Source of the DNA: Lingula anatina
Taxonomy: Eukaryota; Brachiopoda; Lingulata; Lingulida; Lingulidae
Direction of reading: 5' to 3'
NCBI RefSeq assembly: GCF_001039355.2
Contig: NW_019775893.1
Span: 1-64,000 of the forward strand
DNA: 64,000 nucleotides
The notes below the pieces were generated by a model. It worked only from the letters and a program-made list of their open reading frames with translations. It did not search any database and was not told where the DNA came from. The position numbers were made by a program, and so were the translations under genes. Positions 37,801 to 52,034 of the stretch are shown here, piece after piece; the first letter of the stretch is position 1, and each line of letters opens with the position of its first letter.

Positions 37801-40800
37801 ATCTTTTTGAAAAATCTTTTTGAAATGCATATTGAATTGAAGAATGAGCAAGCAACAAAGAATATCTGCCAAAAGAGCCACACAGAAAAAACAGAATTCT
37901 GTTTAGCTACAACACTAGAGTAGGGTAAAATTTGTGAAGTAAATAAATATTTTTATAAGTTTTCATTAGTTGGAAAGAACTTAAGAAAGCAAATGTGTTC
38001 AAAGTGCACACAATGTGAGGTGTGATTTTACCATAAAGATATATGATGATTTTAGTGTCAAGAAATAGCAAACAGTTCATGAGAAGATTGCGAGCCGGTG
38101 AATAGCAAAAGTGACAGGAGAAATAATGCTCTTCCTCTGTCTAAAATAAATAAATAAATTTACATTTCTATGTCACCAATTTTTCTTTTGCCTACATTGT
38201 AGACATGGGCAAGAAAAATGTTTCTTTTTCATGTAATAGTCTGCATTCTTTGTAATAAAATCACACACAAGACAGCATCATCATTCTAAAATCACTACTG
38301 GTGCAAGTACATATGAATTACCATAAAAAATGGTACAAAAACACTGTAATACACGGGAACAAGCACGCCCCAAACCAGACCAGAAGCAACTCGACAGGCT
38401 AGTAAGTTCTGGTTTCAACTAACCGTAATTCCTTTTCAAGGGTTTCGATTTTTGATCGACAAATATCAAGCTCATCGTGCAAAAGATCTATTTCCACGTC
38501 TCTCTCCTGCACGTCTTTGTGCAAGTTGTACAATTCATCCTGAATGTTCTCGCACATGGTCTAAAATAACAAAAATGCACACCGGTACAATAACAAAATT
38601 AAAAAAAGAAAACTTGGGAGTCCAGTCCATTTGCGAGCATGCTCAAAGCATTAACAGCCACCACTGAGCTAAACACTCTGGTTAGCTGTTAACACTTTGA
38701 AACACTATGCCATATTAAGTGGTTTGAAATTACAAAACAAGAGAAAAGATGCCATATTGTTGAGTTTTTTTCCCAAATGAAAATTCTCTCTCACTGAATC
38801 AGATTGGGTGTGAACGTTCAGCCCTTGTGCTACAGGGATAGAAACAGTTTCCTTTCAACCTTGAAGAAGTTTAGGTTAAAATAGTTAAAGCAGGGAGTCT
38901 TTATAGATGTAATTTTAAACACCCTTTGGTTAAAGCAACACAACATCCCTGAAATCTGAACAAGCATGACACCAATTCTCTTGCTCTTCATCTCATCCCA
39001 CTGCCCCATGTTAAGATCTTTACCATAAAGCCCTCTGCGCTCCCTCCAAATCCTGCCGCGTTAGCTCTAGTTCCTCTCTCAGCAACTCGATCTGACAGTC
39101 TTTCGCCTTCAAACTTCGCTGAAGGTTAAAGTTCAAGTCTTCCAAATACTCACAATGTGCCTAAAGGGTTAAACCAGTTGTATTTAAAGCTATGATAACA
39201 GGCATAAAATAATCTGAAATTTCTGAAATTGAAATAAAGTGGAAAAAAGAAAAAAGAAAAATTATGTCACCATAAACTGCAGCTTCATATATGAAACATA
39301 AGTATTCTTGCTGCAACTGAAAAATATCAAGTCATAATTAAACACAAATTTGGTATTTTTTCAGTACTAGGCTGTTAGAAATATGACACTCGTCATAAAT
39401 ATTTTCCTTTTTTTTATTTCAATATAAGTCATTTCCTTGTCCCTCCTCATAAGGATTCCCTGTGACTGTGAATCACCTGTCTACATTAAAGAAATACTGC
39501 ATTAGGCCAGGGTTAACCAAATCTAATATGTTTTATGCACATTAACAATTTCCTTTTTAAAACCAGCATTGTCATATGAAAAAACAAATCACGACACAAC
39601 ATGGCTAAAGGCAATTGTAATTTTCCCTTGATGCTCCTCCCATAAAGATCAGGCTTGAATCATCTGTTTGTATAAAAGAAACATGGAATTAACTTTCAAG
39701 TCAGTAGAAGGTGTATTTACACTTTCTTTCTCAATTCCAGTGCCATCACATGAGTAAAATGAATGAATGAATAAACAAATGAAAACTTCTGTCATAAAAA
39801 CAACATACTATAATGAAGAAAATCTGGAAATCATTTGAACTTTTTGGAAATGTAAATGCAGGATCCTACTTAAAATTCTGTATCATGTTTTTTTACCACA
39901 AAAAATATACTGAGCAATTTGTTAAACAGAATATACACATATTTTTAAAAGTTACAAAAGAGCACTAATAAATTATATATATTAAAAACAATTATTGTAC
40001 ACAAAGATATAATAACAAAGCTTTCAATTTCCAATATCTAAAATGACCATCATTTCCTCTCATTTCACCTTTTTTCCCTAAATCACATAAAAAAATCCCA
40101 TTACTTACCCTGCTTTCTTCTAAACTGTCGTGTGGCCCAGGGGGGTCATCCATGCAGAAAAATTCTCGCACTGGGGCACTGAAATATGATCCAGAGGTTT
40201 ATAAGCTAAAGCATAATTTGCAATGGTCTAGATATTCCTATGATAATAACTAAGGGATAGATCTGAATTTAACATAGTCAATAGTATAAAATACTCCACT
40301 TTTAGTTGTTTTATTTTCAAGTTCAAATGGTATGGTGCTTTTGAGCAGGTTCACCATTTACTACCTTTTATGGTTTTCTGATCATTAACCAATATTTATA
40401 TATTTTTTATATTCAAAATTGGTAAATTTACTGAACACAACACAATGTCTGATATAATGCTGATATGGTGTATTAAATCACAAAAGTCACATGGTATTAT
40501 CATCTGCTGAAATCGGCTTTCTACCAGCATATATGGTTACCGTAATGACTCTATATTTTCCATTGAGGAAAAACTATCAATCTTTCATAATATATTATAC
40601 ATAAATTTGGAAACAAAAATATAATTCTGTGTAGCATTTGAGGTGCATTTAATGTGTAGAATAAAACTATAAGGTAACAAACTTTTCAGTTTTGTCGCTA
40701 TCACTCAATAGGAATGTTTCAATTTTATGAATTTCTGACTTGAAAAGGTACAGATTCTGAAAATTTCTCAATTTTCCTCATTGAAAAGATCTGAGTCATT

Positions 40801-43800
40801 ACCGTAGGTAAAACTGGTGAAACTGAACCTGGTTCACACTCGTTTGTTATCTATGACGGTTCATATGACAGTAAATTATATAATTTGTTTTTCATAAGAG
40901 AATGGCTGCCATGTATTTTTCAACCTTTCTTTTCTTTATCTCACACCTTGCGTGCTTACCCTATCACACAAGGCTCTTGCTTGTTGCTCAATACAATTTT
41001 TATTAATGTATATTCATCAAAAAAATATGGAAAGTATCCAAGTTTTATGCTGATCTATGTATTTATTCATTCATTTATTCTTTGCCAATTTACCACAGAT
41101 CTTATACAAATTCAATAATGCTTTATTAAGCACTACAATGTTAACAGATACATTTTAAAGGCTTTCTACACTACTAATTTTACATATACTAGTATGCATA
41201 TAAGAAATACTTAGACAATAAAATGAATAAGACATGAGACCTAGGAGATAATACAGAAAAAAAAAACAACAACTCAATTTGAAAGACAGTCTAAGAGAAA
41301 AATTGCTGAAAATATTCACAAAAATTACAATACTGGTATGACTATGTCTTTCAAAGTTCAACTGTCCATTGCAACACATCTATCATTTATTGGCTTAACT
41401 GTCACAGCAGTGTTGACATGCTGTAATTAAGTCTAGACTGATGTCAAATACAGGGCGGCTGGTGCAAGGCATATTTCGTCTTTGACAGAATATGGATGAT
41501 TTGCTTATAGGCTAGCATCACGTGTTTGCTACATATGCCACAGGGAAAGTACACTAAACTTTCTTAGGTGCATTCTTGTCATGTGTATCTTGCTTATTTC
41601 ATTTAATCACTGATCATAACAAAAGTGGTGGAAAATGTACTGATGAATTTTTAAAACAAGATATCAATTTTTCTCATTTTTCATCCTGAAATAGGATGAC
41701 AAGTGTGATTTTCAAAAATCACCATCAGTTCTCTCTCTCTTTCTCTCTCTCTCTCATCCTATTTGAATATGTCTACCAACCTTTGGCTCATTTCTCTGTG
41801 TCCAAGAATGTTGTTTATAAAAGCTTGAAGTCCTAGCATTCGATCTTCCAGAAAATTGACATCGTAGTTGTCACGGAACCACCGCTTGGGAGGAAGAGCC
41901 AATCGAAATCCAGGGAAGAGTTTGCTCAGCTATGAACAAAAAAATTATATTCAAATTGTCAAATAACATATACAAAAATGAAGTAGTCACATTCAATACC
42001 TTATAAAACAATTATACATTGCATATTGCTATCAAACTGTATTCTTTTTATGATATTTATTTTCATACTTGCAAAAGATTTTATTTCAGCAGAACCTTTA
42101 AAGTTACGCTAGCCTTAAGATTAATTAGAATGTTGCAACTGTTTGTGGGACATGTACAGTGACAAAAAACTTCTAGAAACAATGAGACAATCAGTCCAGT
42201 AGTTTAAAAAAGGGGAAAAAATGCCACAGCAAAGGACTTTTTGCATACATGACTGTTAATGGGTAGCTCTTAAAATTGCTGCCAGTCCCTTGGACTGACT
42301 GAACACAATTTTCAATCAGTCCTCAAAAATACTATTGGTCATGTGTACTATAACTCCAAATCTATATGTGCAAATGTTGTAGATAAAATCTAGGGCAGCA
42401 TCGCATTGACGGCAGTAAGATTATATATCATCGACTTCATATATTTATCTGAGTATAGAAGTTATCTAAGACTGCATTCCCACAGATATTTAGATCTATC
42501 TATCCTCCTGGGAAGTCTCATTAGATTGGTGTCAGCTTAACTGACTTAAATGTCTGTCCCGCCTACTAAGAGCTGTAAGGGGGTAATTAACTTAAGTGCA
42601 CGCTCGGCTGACAGCAATTTAGCGTGAACCCCCAGGGAGTTAGGTTGATCCAGATGGATCGATCTAAATCTATGAGAATGCAGTCTAAGTGTTAATCATA
42701 GTTAATGTTTTATCAAGACTAGGATCCAACATAAGATTGTAGTTATACAGTCCCTTCCTTTGTTCCAAGAATTTTGGGCCTAATTTTACAAGATACTAAG
42801 CCTTCCTTAATTACACATGGTAGGATGGGGATTTATTTAAATAAAATTGTTATCTGTAGAAAAAGTTCAAGCCTGTATGTGGGCAGAAAGTTTAGGTTTC
42901 CAGTAGTTTATTATTATACAAGACATATTCTTGTGTGTGCAAACAGCAAGTTTTGGATGCTAGATCTCATAGAAATAAATTTAATAAACTATGCCAGGCT
43001 GAGATGATTTTTAAAAATTGGCAAAATCTCATCAAAAGCAATAATTGGCCACTAATTATTTTTGAAAGTATTCACTTCCATGATCCCATGCATTGTGTAA
43101 GAAGTGGCATTTACCAATGGAGGAAAGCCTTATTTTTCCAACTGTCAAAACAAGTTGCTTTACAAGCAGGAAGAGGAGGGTGATTCATGACTGAGCCAGC
43201 AGCGTCTGGAACCTGTCTGAAAACCTGCCTTTGTTAAAAGGGATAGGCTGAATATTTCTCACACTGCACTGAATGAACTTGACTAAGTCAGCAGCATCTA
43301 GAACCTGTCTGTAAACCTGACTTTGTTGAAAGGAACAGGCAGACATTTTCTTATCATGCACTGAATAAAACAAAATTATCAATGAATTCATGCCCTTTAC
43401 TGTCAAGACAGTTTGAAACATGAGAGCGAAAACCTCCAAAATAACATCCTTATATATTATATATATATATATATATATACATATTGCATAATACTTCACA
43501 AAACAGTATGTTTTCCTCATAATTGTATTAGTATATACATGTACTGTAAGACTGTTGACTAAACACACCAACTATGGACCTTGTTCATATATTCTGCTTG
43601 CTTATTGGGGGGGGTCTACTGTTTATTTTTATCATGTAAAAAATTTTTTTTCGAATGAGGAAGCTGCTAGTATCATTATTTTTTCAAATTTCAATCTTAA
43701 TTCAGTTGCAAAGAAACCACGGCACTCACCTGTCGGTTTATTCTGACAAAGTCTGTGTACCTGCGAAAGACAAACCATGACTCCTCGGGACCCCTTTGAA

Positions 43801-46800
43801 CATGAATTTTATACACCTAAAGAAAAAAAAATGGAAACATTCTACTGCATGAAGCAATAATATTTTATCAGGCAATGAAAAGGTTTTCTAAAACAGATAG
43901 AAATAGAAATACAATTCTAAAATAGATATAATTTGAAATGTTTAGATTTATCAACTCTGTACGGATCTACATGGTCTGTTCTGTATTGTTAATGTATTAT
44001 TCACATTGTCTTAGGTTACTTAGTATACATCTTTTTTGTTTTGTTTTAATTCAACAGGCAATAAATATTTTTTTGCCAAAATGATGACTTTGTTCAAACT
44101 CTGAACAACTAATGCATATATACAAACACAAACATAATGAAGAACTGTACACAAATTAACAAACAGAGCCTTACAAACACATTTCAACTTTATACTTCTG
44201 TGAAAAAAAAAAGATTTTTTTCTACAAAATTTTAATTTCAATTTTTCAAAGTAACCCAGTTTAAGGGTGTCACAACTGAGTGTCATCCCAAGGCTTGCCC
44301 CTACAGTTCAATATAAACATACACTAGACTACTAGTAAGTGTATTGTGCTACTACATTAAAACTGACAAGTGCTGTGTTCTCCTTTTATTAATTAATTTT
44401 TTAAAATATATTTATTCAATTATTCATTAATTTGAATATACTTGTCAATAAATATTACTTCTACTACTACACTTTGAGAGTGTAAAACAAAATCAGTCCT
44501 TCGTTTAGATTTGGTTCATGGCACAGGCCACCATTTTCTCATTTTTTTCCCCTTTCAGTGTCATATTTCATGCCCATGGGGGGGGGGGGGGGNACTCTAT
44601 CCATATTTGATCTATAGGTTCTACATCATCTCTCAACTTTGGTAAACTGAGATGGAGAAGAAATCCCTCTTTTCACAAAAACAAGCCCCTTTGAAATTGC
44701 TTGGTACAGGCTGGTAGTTGGAAACTATGCAACAGTGACACCGTGTCGACCTGCTAGGTCAATGTTATATAGTGTGACCCATTCAGGTCAAGTCGGGTGG
44801 TCGGGAGAGTCCCATTTCAAGAAAGAAAATCAGGTAGTACCTTCAGCCATGAATAATCTATTGAGTAATTCTATTGAAGTGAATTGATTAAAGCAGTGAA
44901 ACTTCATGTTCTGCTAAATTCATTTTGTGTGAACAGAGAAAATTTTTCAAGTCAAGTAAGTATTTGAATGTCAGTTATTGCCACCCTGAGCTTTGAAAAT
45001 TTAACTTAAGAAATGTGTTCAACGCAAGGTCATTGCACTAAGTGTTTTGTATTTTTTGTAAAAAGATCGTTAGTACAATTCAATATTTTTTCTAATAAAA
45101 TCTTACATTGAACCACACATACATGTACTACAATTAGTTATTAGTTACAATCATGTCTTTCACACTTGATCTTTTTTGCATGCCAAAAATTCACTATGGT
45201 CCAATTTTTAATCTAAACATTTTCTTAACAATTAACTAATTCTCTCAAAGGTACCATGATTTATGAAACCATAGCACCAAAAGATCAACTAAAACCTGAG
45301 CATAATAAAAATTTTATATATAAATATCACACTGAGGTATCTGAAAGAGGAGGAATATGACCCCCACCCAAAAAATCATTGAAGAAAAAAAAAGTACACT
45401 ACAATTACGTTATGCCACTTTGTAAAGAAAAAGTGCATTTGAAAGGATGATTTCATCTTTTTTCTTTTTGCGTGCAAAACCTTACGTGAATAATACCATA
45501 ATAAGTAAACACTTACTTGACCTTTTTTGAAATGCCAAAATGGACTCAGTGACACATGTAAAAGACTCCACTTACGCAAGTCTAAATGACCTTTTTCATT
45601 CTTGCATAAGATGAAATCGCTATGGGGCAATCTGACGCATTTATCCCATATAAGATGTCAATTAAGGTGAAAAAAATATAAAAAAAAAGAAAGAAAGGAA
45701 GGTTAGGTTTTCAGAGGTAAACAGACAACAGAGTTGCATGGGTATACTTCTTTTTATTAATTTTATTTTTCAATTCCAAAGTCAATTCCTATGTCCAAAT
45801 CAAATAATTAAGAGGGAGAGCTATCAAACATTTAAAATGAGATTCATTGCAAGAAGTTGAAAAAAGGTGGCAGACAAATTGAGAAGTCTATCTTCATACA
45901 GATGATAACCAATTTCCGTCGACAAATATCTCCCTGTCGCCTTGCAAACAAACGATAACCACTATTTGACCCTGGTTTTTACATGAAGCCTTGTTCATAT
46001 CATTTTCAGTAAATGTGAGTACAACTTTGATAACAAAATTATTTCGCAATGCACAGTGAATGAGATGTTACAGTAATACAAAGAGAGCCGTCTTCAAAAT
46101 CTGCAAGACCCTGCAGGCATATTATCTACGGAGTAATCACGTGAACCAGAAGCTATCCATATTTCACCATGATAGCACAGCAATTTTCCACAGCAAAAAA
46201 AAAAAAAATTTTTTTGCTCACAGATTTTTTTCCTAGCTTATTCTGTGCACATTTCTGTACAGTCCAGTTCAGTGAGGATCATTATGCACAGAATTTCAAA
46301 AATGACATCATATGTGACATCATCACCCAGCTGTAGGCTGACTTCACAAAAGAACTTTTTACTACAAGTCAAAAGCTAAAAAGAGTGTCATAACTTAAGG
46401 ACCACAAAATTCTGGACAGAGTGACAGATTTTCAAAAGGCCAAATGACAGAGTCTGTAGCCTTGCATTTGAATTAAGGACTTGATTTTCTCAGTTTGATA
46501 ATTGATGAACAGATTATCTGAGACAATGGGCAAATGTTTACCCGAACGCACATAGCTTCACAGGAAGATCCCGCGCTTCAAGTCCAAGGATAAATCAATG
46601 AGAGAGAAAAGTCATTTTATCTGCATGGTGAGATCATTATGGTTAGAAATGACAATTAATGTTAAAGAGTGTTTTTTTTTTCTTGAATAACGACTGCTAG
46701 TATGTCTTACTAGTACCCCAGTAAGCCTAGTTAATTTAATTTCACCTCCACTGCCCAGCGCAGCAGGTGACATGAACTAAATCACAATTGCAGTGTATGG

Positions 46801-49797
46801 GACATCAAGGGGTTAGATTCAATGGGGCTTCCTAAGATTAGAAATCATTCTCACATTGTCTACACAGATAATGCGGTACTAAGTTAAACTGTCACAGAAT
46901 AAACTGTAAACGCACCTTTTATGTCCTAAATTACATGCACTGCACTAAGTCTAACAATCATTTACCAGCAGGTGCCCACATAGAATCTTCTCTTTCCTGC
47001 AGCAGTGAATTTCCGTACAAGTATTTTCAAATAATCTGACATCATTATAAAAGTGATGTTGCGAGGCTAATGGATTTTCTGTTCATGGTCATTCATTTCA
47101 GGCCCATTCCGAATAAAACTATCACTCTAAATAGAATGATCCAACTCCGCAGGGACTCTCACTGAATGCAATCAGGGCCCCGTATCTCGAAAGCATCGTG
47201 TATTGTGAATCGCTATATCAAATAGAGGCTACAATGTATTATATGGGACGAGTATGGGTGAGTAATGGAATCGAGACGCTTGCGCACGGTCGCAATGCGC
47301 GATGCTTTCGAGTTACGGGGCCCAGATTAACAGATGGACATGCCTCCTCTTCTGTTTCCGACATACTCACATAATCATCAGCTTTTCTGTAATGTACTCA
47401 ACGCCAAGAGGAAGCCTGCATTCAGCAAGAGTCCCCTCGGAGTTGGATCAATCTATGTTGAAAAAGCATTTCGTTGGAAATGAGCCCTGCTATGATGCAG
47501 AGATGAAAACAGCAATAAAATAAAATTCCCTTAACTGATAGAAGTTAATAACGTTAATGGAAGAGCGAAGTATGTCTTATTAAATCTAAGTTCACAGTCT
47601 AATATAAAATCACTTTCATTTTGTTGTTAAAAAGTTTTTGTCACAACTACAGGAAGAAGACACTTGGCTGAAACTCCTGCTAGGCCACCTACATGTACAT
47701 GTACTGTTCATTGTGCTAACGGCTATTAGATTATAGGGAAACTTTCCAGCATGCAGTTGCATTGCAATTAAGTCTGAATATTGATCTGTAGTAAAAACAT
47801 ACTGCTTTCTGATGTTATTTCCAATTCTTTTTTTACCCTGGTTTCAATATCTATACAATAATATTTTTTGCAAGAGAAAAATTCACTATTGCCTAGGAAC
47901 AATTCACTTTAGTCCTTTATGAAACAAGTTTAGCCAAGAGTGGAGCCAACTGTGCAAAGGAGATATGTTTGTTTGAATAGTGTCAATTATTAAGCACACA
48001 ATGTTCTAAATATCTCTGACAGTGTGAAATATTAACTTACTATGATGGTATGATTTATTTGTACTACATGGCTAGTGACATGGTTAAAGGTATTCTATCC
48101 AAGATTTTTCTTCTTAATTGAATTTTACTAATAAGAAAGCAATATTTTAAAACTTATGAATCATTACTCAATACATCCATGAACTTGTATTGAATGTTTT
48201 TTTTACCATTTTTTAAAATTAAATTATGAAATTCTTAATGACTGATCAGTTACTCCAACCCTCATGTCTTCCTGTAATTTCTGACGATTATAGTGACATA
48301 AGATACTTTTATTTGAGGAATTTTATTATTATTTTCTTAGGTCTGAATTGAGACATCTTTTATTTATATTAAATTAAAATTAAAGGGATAATAACTCTTC
48401 GTATGAGATCTATATTTCACAATAAAAACATTGTGAACAACTCATAGAAATATAATATATTCTGTTGTACAAGAAAAGTGGTAGTTATAGCTATTATTCT
48501 GATATCTGAGCTTGTCTTTAGACCACGTGACCTCCATTGATGGCTATACTCTTCTTTTTAGAAAAAAATCAGAGACTAACTTTGAATGTAAAAATGGATT
48601 CACTAACCATTGGTAAGTATGGGAAAATTGTTGTTTACTCCAGGAAAATTCTTTTTTTTTTGGCCAAAACGAAGAGTTATTATCCCTTTAAAGGAAAGAA
48701 CATGGCTTTCACACCTTCCATGGTGGCAAAAATATTTGTGGCTTTGTACTTGTGGATATGATGATATTGTGACCATGAGGTAAATTCACTGTCAACAACC
48801 ATGCCTGCTTGTTTTCTGTCAATACCAGAGGAGTCAACATAAAATAGATACTATCATTTATCCACCCAAAAAGCAGTCTGGCATGTTTGTTGAAAATGAT
48901 TTATTTATTGACCACATTAAGATGCTATTTCTGTTTTCGCAAACGGCTGTCAGTAATGGCCACACCTGGGTAAGTTATGTAATGAGTGTAATTAACCTTC
49001 TAATACTCTGGTTAACCTGTTCACTTAAGAAAGCCAACAACAAACATGTCCTATTCTTCTCTTCCATTACAAGCTAAAAGTTGGAACTTAAACTGTTCCC
49101 ATCGGCTTTTAACATAAAACCCTGGGGCCGTTACACATTGTGTATAATGGGTCCGAGACAAAACCAGTGACATTTAATGAAGTCTTCGTACATGTCTTTC
49201 ATTAAACATATGACAATAGTAGAGCCTTATTCTATTTCACTGATAAACTCAACTTCAGAAAGAAGACACTCGATTTCAATTCCTTGTGTAATCTCAATCC
49301 TCTGTGTAGACTGCTTTATTGGAAGAAGATGAATTATTCTTGAAGTGATTGCAATCAGGCTGCGAGCAACAGACTCCAGGCATCCGTCTTTAAATCTTTT
49401 TGTCAAAACTGATAAGATCATGACTTTGGTCAAAGTCTCTGGTACATTTGTATCTGTCACTGCGAGAGACATGCATGGGAACGACAATGTAAAAATGGAG
49501 GACAGTAAAGAGTGAACATGTTTTTTTTTGTTTGTTTTAGTTAAGTAGTCATACATGTAATTTTTTAATAAAAATGTATCCAGTCTGGGATTTTCCTGCC
49601 AAATAAACATGTAATTCTCTCCAAATCATGCACCATTGCTCAGCCCTGTCCTTGCACTTGGATTTAATGTTTCATACCATTTAAAAAAAATAACTAATTA
49701 ATGATCTCTAATTTAGGCCATGTCCGATTCTTTTTATTTGAGGGGTTTAATGGTTTTTAAGGTCTGAATTGGAACAGAGAAGTACTAGTAGCTTTGG

Positions 49798-49858
<61 letters not shown>

Positions 49859-51704
49859 AATGTGGCTTTGGGGCATTTTCAAATCCATACAGCATACCTT
49901 TAAATTTGCCTTAGCCATATTTTTAATTTGAAGAGGACATTTTCAAGTTTCAAATGTCTATATCACCCTTATATTTAAGTCCACAGCACTGATTCCTGGA
50001 ACACCAAGATTTTTAGGTAATTTTAGTTTGGTTTTTAAAACTGATATCCTCCTCCTTAATTTCACTTAATAAGAATTTATGAATGCAACGCCAATATTTA
50101 TTATTTATTAAATGTTCCCATTTCTGCTGCAATATAGCTTTGTAAATAGATTTTGTTGTTGATATTATGTAACTATATGTTTATAGTTACAAGTACCCAT
50201 TTCCCTACTATATATAATATACACATAGCCTTTTCATAAGATTTTGCACTTATAATTATCAATTATGTAATCATAAATTGCTAAAATTACTGTGCTGCAT
50301 ATACCTTGTACTGTTTATTAGGAGACAAAATAGGTTATCTCCCAAAGCCATAGTGCCAGCAACTATACTTAGATCTAATCTATATAAGCTTCAAGGGTTA
50401 GGCTAATTATTTTTCAGTCTTAAAGGTGAAGATTTAAGAGCCAGGTCATAAAGTAACTCATGTGACTTTGAATCATTGTTATAAGGGGGAGGTTTCTTCC
50501 ACAGGTCTAGGAATAGAACCAATATTAACCAGCCCTTGTCTTAATATTAACATTTCTTTATTGCCTACTGGTAATCATTTGCCACTCACTTGAACTTTCC
50601 AATGTGGTGAAATGGAGTTGCTGTAGGGTCACTATACCCAGTAGATGCAGTAAATACAATAATGGCCTTAGTAAACAGCCTGCCCCCAAAATATCAAAAT
50701 CAGATTTTAAACTGGTTGAACATGCAAAACAAGACTTCCAACTTTTTTTTATTATTTTATTTTATAAAAATTCTCTCTTTTCTTTTTTTTGGTTTTATTA
50801 AAATAAAATACAACTAAAATTTTAACTCTAATTTTTAATTTGTCTTTTCAATACATTATAATTATTTAATCATTCTTTTCACATCTTAATATTAAACCAT
50901 TTTATGATAAAGATTTTATATTTCAATTTGATGTACTCCCACAGAAGCATGGCAATTTCTTATGTACAATTTTATGTATAATTATTAGCTTAATAAAATA
51001 TTATATATATAGCTACTACTGGGCCTTTCATAACATTTCATTAATTTTTTAAAATTGCCTATAATTATGGAAATGAAAAAAAAAAAGAATAAGAAAACAA
51101 AATTAAAAAAAAAATAAATAAAAAATAAAAGAAAACTCACCGTAAATTTTGCCCTTGCCTCCATGACTTCAAATCCTTTGATTGGAGCCTGCAGTTCAAA
51201 CACTGCAATGTCTTGCTCCTCTCTATTCTCCTGTAGCCGCTCACTTTGTGAATGAAAAGCATCACTGCGGGGCCTGTACTCAACTCCAGATGCCATGGCC
51301 CTTAATTCTGGTTCCGATTCTTTAGAGGACCTACTCTCACCATCCCCTGCCGTTAACAGGGGGTCGACCTCGGAGTCCAACCCCCCACCGGTGGCGCCCT
51401 GACTCCCCTCGCTCTCCGAACCTGTCCGTGACATGATTCTCCTCGGCTTAACGGACTCTGATCTTGATGATCCGCTGTAGCCTAGATCGAACTGCGGCTT
51501 AAAGCCTGCCGGTCTCAGCACCGTTGCTTTGACTGCGACAGTCTGTTGCGTGTTGTCAGCTGCGGGTTTTATTTGATCAATATCATCACCAGCTGATTGG
51601 CTTTTCGCCGCGCCATCTGTAGTTGAACTCGGACATGTGCTAGCTGCGTTACCTGTGCTGGCTTCCCGCCTGTAAATGCTGTGTGGAACAAAAGCTGTCG
51701 TCAT
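33378..51704 (-). CDS. SNX16: Sorting nexin 16 (PX domain and coiled coil)
   Basis: Endosomal sorting protein that binds PI3P through a PX domain. In transcript order the exons are 51704-51141, 43816-43730, 41929-41781, 40178-40109, then either 39160-39024 or 38560-38424, then 34196-34056 and 33594-33378 (stop). With one alternative exon, the coding length is 1365 nt, 454 residues; human SNX16 has 344, and the excess is mainly in a Ser/Gly-rich N-terminus (1-165). The PX domain starts near [11 protein letters not shown]. It contains [20 protein letters not shown] (189-208), with the PI3P-contacting RRY, then [13 protein letters not shown] and [26 protein letters not shown] is shared with vertebrate SNX16. 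Residues 291-336 are the coiled coil. The donor of exon 3 is the weaker GTTGGT. The stop is followed by TTTATT at 33146-33151. Intron 1 is 7.3 kb and holds repeats only. Confidence 0.92.
34829..34887. repeat. (TA)n microsatellite
   Basis: Pure TA run in an intron of SNX16. Confidence 0.9.
38424..38560 (-). CDS. SNX16: SNX16 alternative coiled-coil exon 5b
   Basis: 137 nt, from acceptor TTATTTTAG to donor GTTAGT. It enters in phase 0 and leaves in phase 2, like its neighbour at 39024-39160. The peptide starts [20 protein letters not shown] and is heptad-rich with many charged residues. It aligns without gaps to exon 5a (14 of 45 identical by eye). It would replace 5a, not follow it, because joining 5a to 5b makes an in-frame TGA. 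Confidence 0.75.
39024..39160 (-). CDS. SNX16: SNX16 coiled-coil exon 5a
   Basis: 137 nt, from acceptor CCCTTTAG to donor GTAAAG. The peptide starts [20 protein letters not shown] and matches the vertebrate SNX16 coiled coil (the region after EESRAFCETLEETNYRLQ) better than exon 5b does. It is therefore the probable ancestral exon. Confidence 0.82.
42466..42688. mobile_element. Fold-back MITE, copy 2 (SNX16 intron)
   Basis: Terminal inverted repeats CTAAGACTGCATTC and GAATGCAGTCTAAG flank a body closely related to 10524-10765 (CACAGATATTTAGATC, GGGAAGTCTCA, AAATGTCTGTC, AGATGGATCGATCTA). There is no coding capacity. Confidence 0.72.
43196..43375. repeat. Two-copy 92-bp tandem duplication
   Basis: GCAGCGTCTGGAACCTGTCT at about 43199 and GCAGCATCTAGAACCTGTCT at about 43291 start two diverged copies that both run on to a TGCACTGAAT stretch. 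Lies in an SNX16 intron. Confidence 0.65.
47175..47323. mobile_element. Short MITE-like element with 26-bp inverted ends
   Basis: The left end GGGCCCCGTATCTCGAAAGC and the reverse complement of the right end (GGGCCCCGTAACTCGAAAGC) match at 24 of 26 positions over the full arm. The element is 149 bp long. No clear target duplication was seen. Confidence 0.6.
49801..49855. repeat. (TA)n microsatellite
   Basis: Pure TA run in SNX16 intron 1. Confidence 0.9.
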
Positions 51705-52034
51705 TTTAGATTAAAAATAAGTTTCTTCGAATAAAATATACACAACTGTATAAAAACAGTACTAGTTGCCACGTTAAGCACAGTCTTGAGAAGCTAGACA
51801 AAACACGATGTTTACTTTGTCTCCTTTCACATAACAAGTCTACTCTGAGACTACAGGATCCGTGTCCTCGATTAAACTTGCTGCATGTCCCTACTGGGTC
51901 AATTTGGTTGAATTACCGAGACAATTACGTATTTTTCTGTCACGAATCCGACTGATCAAAACCTCACATCTTGGTGGTAGTCATAATTTCCGTGTTGGAG
52001 GAATATAAGAGTTAGTCACCCTCACACGGCAACC
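51705..52034. promoter_or_regulatory. Probable SNX16 promoter, possibly bidirectional
   Basis: This 330-bp stretch separates the SNX16 start codon from a divergent ATG at 52035 in a strong Kozak context. No TATA box is obvious. Two-way promoter use is an inference from spacing alone. Confidence 0.35.

Larger units (their letters stand above)
43817..51140. other. SNX16 intron 1 (7.3 kb)
   Basis: Non-coding as far as I can see. It contains a G tract ending in an N (44578-44593), a short inverted-repeat element (47175-47323) and a (TA)n run (49801-49855). A 127-codon open frame on the - strand at 49227-49610 has no recognisable family or splice context. Confidence 0.5.

Noticed and set aside
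49227-49610. 127-codon open frame on the - strand in SNX16 intron 1
   Set aside because: No recognisable domain, no splice partners and AT-rich composition like the surrounding intron. Probably accidental or an old repeat remnant.
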